From: Ruminococcus sp. AM22-13
Lineage (GTDB): Bacteria > Bacillota > Clostridia > Lachnospirales > Lachnospiraceae
NCBI RefSeq assembly: GCF_003471165.1
Contig: NZ_QRIL01000035.1
Span: forward strand, 1-39,719
DNA length: 39,719 nucleotides
Direction: 5' to 3'
In this document: piece after piece, positions 7,666-14,863 of the stretch
Numbering within the stretch: position 1 is the stretch's first letter
Layout: each line of letters starts with the position of its first letter
Notes under the pieces: model-generated
Database searches by the model: none
The model's input: the letters and a program-made list of their open reading frames with translations, nothing else
What the model was told of the DNA's origin: nothing
Position numbers and translations under genes: made by a program

Positions 7666-7717
7666 CAATAGGGAAAAGCAATAAGCTGTGGGTGGGCTAT
7701 TCCATTTCCCTATTGCT
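7666..7717. other. Hairpin with an alternative fold after the ATPase gene
   Basis: CAATAGGGAAA at 7666-7676 pairs perfectly with TTTCCCTATTG at 7705-7715. AGCAATA at 7677-7683 can instead pair with TATTGCT at 7711-7717, so the two stems exclude each other. No T-run follows directly, so this is not a standard terminator. Confidence 0.4.
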
Positions 7718-7771
7718 GGTTTGATTTTCCGCAGTTCGATACAATAATATAACCTGATTTTCCGCTTTTGG

Positions 7772-7800
7772 GAGCTGTTTCGGCAGCTCTCAAATTTTTT
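7772..7800 (+). terminator. Terminator-like hairpin in the surface-gene leader
   Basis: GAGCTG at 7772-7777 pairs with CAGCTC at 7784-7789 and is followed by CAAA and seven T. It lies about 100 bases upstream of the small membrane gene, so it either ends the ATPase message or acts as an attenuator. Confidence 0.6.
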
Positions 7801-7900
7801 TGAAAAAATTTGATTTTCAGGTGAGAGTTTTTCGCTTTTTTTGAACCTATATAAGTGAAAGGACTTTTAAGACTGTTTTTGTGGAAGGAGGTTGGAAGGC

Positions 7901-8221
7901 ATGTACGATACAGAAAAGCGTATCGAATTGGTAAAAAAGCGAATGCATGAATACCACCGCCGCCAGGAACGGCACACAGTCTGCCGTCTGTCTGTTCTGT
8001 GTACCCTGCTGTTCCTGTCCCTTGTGGGGGCAATGGGGATCATGCAAAGCCGGCCAATAAACGCCACGGGAATGTACGGCACAATTCTGCTGCATGAGGG
8101 TGCAGGCGGTTATGTGTTGGTGGCTGTCATTTCCTTTACTGTGGCAGTCGTGATTACCGCATTATGTATCAAATTCAGAAACAGAGGACAAAAGAGTCAA
8201 GACGCAGAAGATCATGTATAA
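7901..8221 (+). CDS. Small two-helix membrane protein preceding a surface protein
   Basis: A 106-residue protein with a basic cytoplasmic start (EKRIELVKKRMHEYHRRQER), a first membrane helix at about 26-48 and a second at about 71-94, then a charged tail. The ATG at 7901 is preferred over the TTG at 7892 because AAGGAGG lies nine bases upstream of it. The gene is visibly richer in G and C than its neighbours, and it ends 19 bases before the start of the large secreted protein, so they form one transcription unit. The basic-helix-plus-membrane plan resembles the small anti-sigma-like or accessory proteins found before surface genes in integrative elements, but no catalytic or known regulatory domain is visible. 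Confidence 0.65.
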   Translation: MYDTEKRIELVKKRMHEYHRRQERHTVCRLSVLCTLLFLSLVGAMGIMQSRPINATGMYGTILLHEGAGGYVLVAVISFTVAVVITALCIKFRNRGQKSQDAEDHV

Positions 8222-8240
8222 AGAAAGGAGAGGTGAAAGT

Positions 8241-9743
8241 ATGAAGAAAAAGTTATTAGCCGGGATTCTGGCACTTGCACTGTGTTCCACAAATATGCCC
8301 CCCCAGACTATATTTGCGGGGGAATTTACTTCCGGAAATCCGGATGTAGTGTCTGAGGAAGAAACTCTGGAGATTTTTACCAATGAGGAGCAGGAAGCAG
8401 TAGGAGAGACAGATGAGGAACTGTCTGTATTCAGTTCGGAGGAAATTCCTGAATTTAACGATACCCCCGATGAGGCAATGGCTGCTGCGGAAAATGCACA
8501 AAATGAAGTAATTGATTTAACTGATAATACTAAGGTTTCGGGTGGAGTTTATACTATAACTTCGGCAGGAGATTACAAATTCACATGCAGTAATAGCCAG
8601 GAAACAGCAAATAGAATTGTGGTTGATGGAACACATATTTCAGAGAAAGACAACATCAAGATTTATCTTGATAATGTAAATATCAATACGTCTACTGGTT
8701 CGGCGTTGCAAATTCAAAGTAGTGTTCAAGCTCAAGTTTACATATATTTAGAAGGAATCAATAAGCTTAACAGTGGATGGAATGCAGCCTTACAGAAAGA
8801 TAACGCTGCCAAACTTACAATAGATAACTCTCCAAACACTACCGGAGAATTAATTGCCATAAGTAGTTATGGTGCCGGAATTGGCGGGGATCACTTTAAA
8901 TCCAGTAGTGACATTACCATTAGAGGTGGCTCCGTAACTGCTACTTCTACTTTTGGTGCCGGAATTGGCGGGGGTCAAGGGAATACCGGCAGTAACATTG
9001 CCATTAGAGGTGGCTCCGTAACTGCTACTTCTGATTTTGGTGCTGGAATTGGCGGGGGATCTAACGGAGGCAGCGGCAGTGACATTACCATTAGCGGTGG
9101 ATCCGTAACTGCTACTTCTGATTCTGGTGCCGGAATTGGCGGGGGATCTAACGGAGGCAGCGGCAGTAACATTACCATTAGCGGTGGATTCGTAACTGCT
9201 ACTTCTAGTATTGGTGCCGGAATTGGCGGGGGATTCGGGAACACCGGCAGTAACATTACCATTAGCGGTGGATCCGTAACTGCTACTTCTACTCGGGGTG
9301 CCGGAATTGGCGGGGGATCTAACGGGGGCACCTGCAGTAATATTGCCATTAGCGGTGGATCCGTAACTGCTACTTCTACTTATGGTGTTGGATTTGGCTG
9401 CCCTCCCCACAAGAACTTAAATAGCACTGGTAATAATCCAGAAGTATATCTCTGTACTGTTTCTAATCCTCAAAAAAGAAATATAAGTATAGATGGTGTT
9501 GACTGGATAACATATAATCATGTAACTAATAATTCTGTCGATAATAACCTGTATGCATGGCTAACTGGCGCAGATCACACTATAACTGTCGGGAATGACA
9601 AAAGGACATATTCTTTCAATCAAACTAACAACCAGTTTATTCGTATAAAAACAGATCCCACCGCTGCCCAATTTGATTATACGCAGCTCAATTTTACATA
9701 TACTAAAGATACCCCTGTTGATATTAGTAACTATATTGAATGA
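8241..9743 (+). CDS. Secreted beta-helix repeat protein, N-terminal part (stopped by in-frame TGA)
   Basis: 500 residues. The ATG at 8241 follows AAAGGAGAGG and begins a signal peptide (MKKKLLAGILALALCSTNMP, cleavage near residue 28). An acidic linker reaches about residue 88, then a carbohydrate-binding-type beta-helix begins with VIDLTDNTKVSGGVYTI. Six glycine-rich repeats of 28-29 residues (GAGIGGG...ITISGGSVTATS) lie at about 211-381. A TGA at 9741-9743 ends the frame in the middle of a YDG/MBG-like domain. The same frame stays open beyond the stop to 11645, so this is the first part of a gene that would encode 1134 residues. The truncated product would be secreted but lack its C-terminal wall or matrix-binding modules. 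Confidence 0.8.
   Translation: MKKKLLAGILALALCSTNMPPQTIFAGEFTSGNPDVVSEEETLEIFTNEEQEAVGETDEELSVFSSEEIPEFNDTPDEAMAAAENAQNEVIDLTDNTKVSGGVYTITSAGDYKFTCSNSQETANRIVVDGTHISEKDNIKIYLDNVNINTSTGSALQIQSSVQAQVYIYLEGINKLNSGWNAALQKDNAAKLTIDNSPNTTGELIAISSYGAGIGGDHFKSSSDITIRGGSVTATSTFGAGIGGGQGNTGSNIAIRGGSVTATSDFGAGIGGGSNGGSGSDITISGGSVTATSDSGAGIGGGSNGGSGSNITISGGFVTATSSIGAGIGGGFGNTGSNITISGGSVTATSTRGAGIGGGSNGGTCSNIAISGGSVTATSTYGVGFGCPPHKNLNSTGNNPEVYLCTVSNPQKRNISIDGVDWITYNHVTNNSVDNNLYAWLTGADHTITVGNDKRTYSFNQTNNQFIRIKTDPTAAQFDYTQLNFTYTKDTPVDISNYIE
8871..9383 (+). repeat. Six intragenic 84-87-bp repeats
   Basis: Each unit begins with GGTGCCGGAATTGGCGG or a close variant and ends near ACTGCTACTTCT. Units code for GAGIGG, a variable loop, then ISGGSVTATS. 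The high DNA identity between units permits slippage or recombination to change the copy number. Confidence 0.85.
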
Positions 9744-11645
9744 AAAGATGATATCACCGGTCATGGTACAATTACTCGTGTAACATATTTTAAAGAAGAT
9801 GGAACTTCACTCATAAACAGACCTACAGATGCAGGTACTTATACTTTTAAGATTAATGTGGATGAAGGTGACTACTACAATTCAGCCAATGACATATCTG
9901 CATCAGAATGGGAATTTGTCATTTCAAAAGCACAAGCACCTTCAAATAAACCAACCAATCCTGCAATATCCGTACCATGGTCCTGTAAGAAAGTAAATGA
10001 GATTGTTCCTAATCCTCTTCCTGAAAATTGGGAATGGCAAGATTCAGATAAAACTAAAGATCTGAATGTCGGAGACAATACCGCTACCGCAGTTTACACT
10101 GGCGAAGACGCAAACAAAGGAAACTATGACACAGAAGTTGTTACTTACACAATCACCAGAAAAGCATGCACGCACGAACACACCGCCGGACGTTATTACT
10201 CCTCTCCATCCTGTACTTCCAGCGGATATAGCGGAGATACCTACTGCACAGACTGTAATGAAACACTTTCCTATGGTTATACCATTTCCGCATACGGTCA
10301 TGACTATGACAATGGCGTTATCACTACAGAACCAACTACAGAAACTGACGGAATCATAACTTACACCTGTAAACGATGCAAACATCAGGATACAAAAACC
10401 CTCGGTAAACTTGGCGACGGGGAACCTTACATTGAGGGAAGTTTCCAGAAGAAAGGCTGGGATGCTGTCAATAATCTGATTAAGGCTTCCAAAGAAAAAG
10501 ATACCATCTCCATTATCATGAATGGTGCCAGGACACTTCCTGCTTCTGTTTTATCCGGGATAAAAGGCAAAGATATTTCCCTGAACCTTGATATGGAGAA
10601 TGGTTTCATCTGGAAGATCAACGGTACTTCCATTACAGCAGAAATACCTGCGGATACCGATCTTTCTGTTACAAACACAGCAGAATATATCCCGGCAGCA
10701 TTATACAGCCTGATCTCCGCAAACCAGAATGATTTCGGTTTCCATCTTGGAAGAAGCGGAGCTTTCGATTTCCCGGCTGTGTTTTCCGTAAAGGCAGATG
10801 CCTCCTGTGCAGGAATTATGGCAAATCTGTTCTGGTATGATGTTGAGAATGGGGTTCTGCAGTGCATCCAGACCGTAACTGTAGGCGGTGCATTTGAGCG
10901 CAGTATTCCATATGCTGATTTTACCCTTTCCAAAGGACAGGATTATTTCATAGCATTTGGTACAGAATCTCTCAATGGCAGAGTCATTCACACAGACGGA
11001 AGTATCACAGATGAAAACGGTGCATACCTGCGACCTGCCAACACAGAGATTTCCAGCCACTCCATTGACAGAAACAAGCTTACTGTCAGACTTTCCAAAG
11101 GATGTGCGGGCGCTCAGGGTTATGACTTCGTGATCAGCAAGAAATCAGATATGCTCAAAACCGGAAAGTTCAGCAAAACAGTTTCCTCATCCGGCAAGCC
11201 ACAGGCATCTTTCAGATATCTTTCAAAAGGTACCTGGTATGTGGCAGCCAGAAGCTGGGTTCTGGATGCACAGGGCAATAAGGTCTATGGTTCCTGGTCA
11301 AAGATTAAGAAGATTAAGATCACTGTTGTCACACCACAGCAGCCAAAGATCAGGGATATTACTGTAAAAGGAAACACTGTGACTGTCACTTACACAAAAT
11401 GCAAAAATGCCACAGGTTATGAAATACTGCTTGGAACCGAATACAAGACTTCCGCAGGTGAGAAATATCCGGTTAAGAAATATGTGAAACGTACAGAAGG
11501 CAAAAATACCGTAACTGTAACCTTTACAAACGTAAAGAAAGGCAACTGGTATGTGACAGTACGTTCCTGGAATAGAACCTCCAAGAACAAGTCCAGAGTT
11601 TACAGTCCATATTCCACAATGAAGAAATTCAAGACAAAGAAATAG
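9744..11645 (+). pseudogene. Secreted beta-helix repeat protein, C-terminal part downstream of the TGA
   Basis: This is in the same frame as the gene at 8241 and continues it without loss after the TGA (KDDITGHGTITRVTYF and on). From a GTG at 9858 it would be 595 residues, but no ribosome binding site precedes that codon. It completes the YDG/MBG-like domain, adds a second such domain (to about DTEVVTYTITRK), a cysteine-rich module with CTDC and CKRC pairs, a globular region, and two Fn3-like C-terminal repeats with WYVAARSW and WYVTVRSW motifs. No LPxTG signal is present, so retention would be through the C-terminal repeats or not at all. It is expressed only if the TGA is read through or repaired. 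Confidence 0.8.
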
Positions 11646-11661
11646 GTTCTCTTTCTTGGAT

Positions 11662-11700
11662 GTTACAGTGAAATAATAAAACATGATATCATCTGAATAT
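11662..11700 (+). repeat. 39-bp shared 3' tail, copy B
   Basis: It matches 5682-5720 with two mismatches. Here it lies after the stop of the beta-helix gene, and its first part reads VTVK-stop, a fossil of the end of a Big_2 protein like the pseudogene at 3441. Confidence 0.8.
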
Positions 11701-11746
11701 AAAAGCAGGGCAGAAACAGTTTTAATGCTGTTTCTGCCCTGCTTTT
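11701..11746. terminator. Strong bidirectional terminator between convergent genes
   Basis: A perfect 19-bp stem: the arm at 11701-11719 (AAAAGCAGGGCAGAAACAG) pairs with 11728-11746, with an 8-base loop and A/T-rich outer ends. It serves the surface gene on the plus strand and the symporter gene on the minus strand. Confidence 0.9.
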
Positions 11747-11816
11747 GTCTGATTTCAATGGGAATTTTTTACATTGCATTTTTGTCTTTCCGTCTGGGAT
11801 TTTTATTAACTATTGG

Positions 11817-13229
11817 TTAGTTTTTTTCATTCCAGTAATCTGTTTTTTGTTTCAGGTCAATATTCTTACTGAAAAATACAGGATTCTTTTTCTGCTGAAT
11901 CTGTATTTCGTAATCCTTTAATGCCTTCACTACAGTATTGGACAGTATCAGGATTACCGGAATGTTGATCAACGCCATTACCCCCATCAATACATCGGAG
12001 ATATGCCATAGTAATGTCATTTCCATACCTGCACCAAAAAATACTGCCAGTGCTGATACAATGCGAAATCCTGTCATGAATTTCCTGCCCGGTTGTTTTT
12101 TATGAATATAAGTCAGCAGATTGTCACAGTAGAAACAATTTCCCAATAATGTGGTGAAAGCAAATAATACCATGGCGATCATGATAAAATATGGGCCAAA
12201 AGAACCAAGTGTCTTGTGAAGTGCTGCCTGCACCCATGGTGCACCCTGAAGTTCTTTTGCAGGTATCACACCAGATACCAGACACATTATGGCAGTTGCA
12301 GTACACAATAATAATGTGTCAATAAACACAGACAACATTTGTACAAGTCCCTGCTTGACCGGATGGCTGACTACTGCAGACGCTGCTGCATTTGGTGCAG
12401 AACCAATACCTGCTTCATTGGAATACAGACCTCTTCGGATTCCCTGCATCATGGCCGATCCGGCAAAACCGGCAAAAATGGCTTTAAAGTCAAATGCTTC
12501 TTTGAAAATCTGTGCCATGACTGATGGAAGCTGTCCGATGTTCAATACTACGACCAACAGGGATACCAGAATATATGCAATTCCCATAAATGGCACCAGG
12601 GTAGAGGTTACTTTTACAATTCTGTTACCGCCACCCAGCAGACACCATCCCATTACCAGTGCCAGAATTCCTCCAATGATCCAAGGCGTGATATCTGCAT
12701 TGTAAAATGGCTGGCCGGCAAAGGTAGACTGAAGATTGTAAGAAGCTAGCATATTAAATCCAAATGCATAAGTCAGGATCATGGCTATACAGAAAACCAC
12801 TGCCAATCCTCTGCTGTGCAGTGCTGCTTCTATATAATAAGCCGGACCACCATAACACTTGCCATCTTCCCCTTTTTTCTTATATATCTGTGCCAGTGTG
12901 CTTTCTGCCAAAGCTGATGCACTGCCAAGAATGGCAATGATCCACATCCAGAACACGGAGCCTACACCACCGATGCAGATAGCGGAAGAGACTCCAACAA
13001 TGTTGCCTGTCCCTACACGAGATGCTGTAGAGACCATCAGTGCCTGAAAGGATGACACACTTTCTTTTCCCTCTGGCTTCTCCATTACAGCATTACAGGC
13101 TTTCCGGAATAAACGTACCTGCGGAAATCTGGTCCGAATAGTAAAATAGATACCGGAACCAATTAATATCACAATCAGCAATTTGCTGTAAAGAAATGTG
13201 TTGATTGCGTCAATGATCGTTTCAAACAT
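11817..13229 (-). CDS. Sodium:alanine symporter (AGCS family)
   Basis: A 470-residue integral membrane protein with about ten or more hydrophobic segments. It imports alanine, glycine or a related small amino acid with sodium. The family signature GTGNIVGVSSAI lies at about 73-84, followed by GGVGSVFWMW and YGGPAYYIEAAL, and by the conserved SNEAGIGSAPNAAA. The ATG at 13229 was chosen over 13259 because GAGAGGAG lies just upstream. Length is normal and the gene looks intact. It is a single-gene unit facing the surface gene across a strong terminator. The exact substrate cannot be told from sequence; an AlsT/GlyP-like role is the family default. Confidence 0.92.
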   Translation of the reverse strand: MFETIIDAINTFLYSKLLIVILIGSGIYFTIRTRFPQVRLFRKACNAVMEKPEGKESVSSFQALMVSTASRVGTGNIVGVSSAICIGGVGSVFWMWIIAILGSASALAESTLAQIYKKKGEDGKCYGGPAYYIEAALHSRGLAVVFCIAMILTYAFGFNMLASYNLQSTFAGQPFYNADITPWIIGGILALVMGWCLLGGGNRIVKVTSTLVPFMGIAYILVSLLVVVLNIGQLPSVMAQIFKEAFDFKAIFAGFAGSAMMQGIRRGLYSNEAGIGSAPNAAASAVVSHPVKQGLVQMLSVFIDTLLLCTATAIMCLVSGVIPAKELQGAPWVQAALHKTLGSFGPYFIMIAMVLFAFTTLLGNCFYCDNLLTYIHKKQPGRKFMTGFRIVSALAVFFGAGMEMTLLWHISDVLMGVMALINIPVILILSNTVVKALKDYEIQIQQKKNPVFFSKNIDLKQKTDYWNEKN

Positions 13230-13579
13230 AAATTCTCCTCTCAATAGAATTTTTATCATAAGTTACTGTTCTGTACATGACAGATACATCGGGCAAAAAG
13301 CCCGGATTATTACTATGATACAATATTTTTGCTTCTTTGAAAAGGAAATCTTTCATTGCATAAAAATTACAGTTGGAGCTTTTTGATATAATTATCCAAA
13401 AAAATGGAAAAGTAATTCCTATCGAGATCAAGCGGGATAAGCTTGCTTTGTCATTCCTGATACGGAATCCCCTAACACCAATGTACCTGCAATGTTGAAG
13501 GTATTCTATTTTCTACAGATTACAAAACCGAAAGAAAAATATGTTAAACTAAAGAAAATGCCAGAGGAGGAAATGCCTT
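13230..13579. other. Divergent intergenic region with a gene fossil
   Basis: It separates the symporter (minus) from the serpin (plus). It holds a short hairpin CGGGC-AAAAA-GCCCG near 13289-13303, the DUF4143 fossil from 13383, and a weak serpin promoter candidate: TGTTAAACT at 13542-13550, an extended -10 without a good -35. Confidence 0.5.
13380..13495 (+). pseudogene. Fossil of a second DUF4143 ATPase C-terminus
   Basis: Bases 13383-13432 match 7439-7488 at 47 of 50 positions and translate to FDIIIQKNGKVIPIEIK, the nuclease-like end of the DUF4143 family. The frame runs on as RDKLALSFLIRNPLTP to a TGA near 13495, diverging from the intact gene. No start codon, P-loop or other part is present. 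Confidence 0.75.
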
Positions 13580-14824
13580 ATGATAAGAAAACAACTCTTA
13601 ATCGGAATACTGGCAGCTATGACTGTCGCACTGCCAGCTGTCGGCATATATGCCGGTTCCGCAAAAACCAGTGAAATCCAAAGCAGCAATGAAGACACGG
13701 TGTCCGGTAATAAAGGAGCCAGTATCGACAAAGCCGTGACATTACAGAATTCCGTAAAAATGACAGACCAAATCTCTGCGGCAGTCAATGGAGAAAATAT
13801 TATGTTCAGTCCCACAAGCCTTAATTTTGCGCTGGGCATGATCGCAGAAGGTGCAAAAGGAGAGACAAAAGAAGTTCTATGTAATTACCTGGGAACCGAT
13901 GATTTTGCATCCTATGCAAAGGAATATCTGAACAAGATTAAAGAATATAATACTGAAGATGAGAGTTACGGATATAAGTCAAAATTAAAGATTGCAGATG
14001 CAGTCTGGGTGGATAATAATCTGACATTACAGGAAAAATTTAAAAATTCAGTAACGAACGGTTTTGGGGCTGAAGTGGAAAATGTAGATTTTTCCGCTGC
14101 AGAGAAAACATGCGGTATCATTAATTCCTGGTGTGACAAAAATACGGAAGGGCTGATCCCGAAAATCATAACCCCGGATCTGATCAATGATACTACCGGA
14201 CTGTGCTTAACTAATTCACTATATTTTGAGTCCGGATGGAGTGGAGAACCCTGGAATGTTTCTGATACAGAAGAAAAGTTTGGAAACAATGAAAAGACAA
14301 AATACATGACCTGTGCCGGAGACAGGTATTATGAAAATGATAAGGCAACAGCATTTGACAGGGAGTATGCGAACGGACTGAGTTTTGTCGGAATCCTGCC
14401 TGTCGATGAAGGCGATTTTACACTTGAGGATCTGGATATTGGTGGACTCCTGAAATCTCAGCCAGAGTATGACGAAGTACAATGTAAGATGCCAAAACTT
14501 GATTTTGAGACTACCGTCATCCTAAATGACATACTCTCAAGCCTGGGGCTTGATAATATATTTTCCAGCAACGCTGATTTCTCCGGTATTGCAGACAAAA
14601 ATGTAAATGTAGATACGATACTGCAGAAAACAAAACTGGAACTGGATGAAAATGGCACGAAAGCAGCAGCAGTGACAGCAGTTATCATGGAATGTATGTC
14701 AGCTGTAGAGGAGAAAGAACCAGTTATCAAAAATGTGGAACTCACTCGTCCTTTTGCCTTCCTGATCTATGACAGGAGCAATGACGAAATACTGTTTATG
14801 GGAAAAGTAATGACAGTTTCCTGA
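13580..14824 (+). CDS. Secreted serpin (serine protease inhibitor, family I4)
   Basis: A 414-residue protein with a signal peptide (residues 1 to about 26) and a complete serpin fold: NIMFSPTSLNFALGMIAEGA at 73-92, TNSLYFESGW at 211-220, and the C-terminal RPFAFLIYD at 390-398. The reactive centre loop has the inhibitory hinge, with G359-T360 followed by KAAAVTA. Counting 15 positions from G359 puts P1-P1' at Met373-Ser374, the same pair as in human alpha-1-antitrypsin, with Cys372 at P2. The start ATG follows GAGGAGG. It would trap elastase-like serine proteases outside the cell. It is a single gene with its own terminator, beside surface-protein genes. Confidence 0.92.
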   Translation: MIRKQLLIGILAAMTVALPAVGIYAGSAKTSEIQSSNEDTVSGNKGASIDKAVTLQNSVKMTDQISAAVNGENIMFSPTSLNFALGMIAEGAKGETKEVLCNYLGTDDFASYAKEYLNKIKEYNTEDESYGYKSKLKIADAVWVDNNLTLQEKFKNSVTNGFGAEVENVDFSAAEKTCGIINSWCDKNTEGLIPKIITPDLINDTTGLCLTNSLYFESGWSGEPWNVSDTEEKFGNNEKTKYMTCAGDRYYENDKATAFDREYANGLSFVGILPVDEGDFTLEDLDIGGLLKSQPEYDEVQCKMPKLDFETTVILNDILSSLGLDNIFSSNADFSGIADKNVNVDTILQKTKLELDENGTKAAAVTAVIMECMSAVEEKEPVIKNVELTRPFAFLIYDRSNDEILFMGKVMTVS

Positions 14825-14831
14825 TGAAAAG

Positions 14832-14853
14832 GGGATGCCATGCGTGGCATCCC
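14832..14853. terminator. Terminator between serpin and OLD-family genes
   Basis: GGGATGCCA at 14832-14840 pairs with TGGCATCCC at 14845-14853. On the minus strand it is followed by CTTTT, so it best serves the OLD-like gene; the plus strand has a poorer T-run. Confidence 0.7.
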
Positions 14854-14863
14854 TCTTCATGAA

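Noticed and set aside
8871..9383. CRISPR-like array
   Set aside because: Repeats are 84-87 bp, contiguous and in frame, with no unique spacers and no cas genes nearby.
8850..9410. Long minus-strand reading frames (186 and 124 codons) across the beta-helix repeats
   Set aside because: They are mirror frames of the repeated coding sequence, are themselves low-complexity repeats, and have no ribosome binding site; the plus-strand frame has a signal peptide and a known fold.
9858..11645. An independent gene starting at GTG 9858
   Set aside because: No ribosome binding site, no signal peptide, and the same frame is open back to the TGA at 9741 and matches the upstream gene's unfinished domain.
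13289..13303. Short hairpin CGGGC-AAAAA-GCCCG as a terminator
   Set aside because: The stem has only five pairs, no T-run follows in either direction, and no gene ends there.
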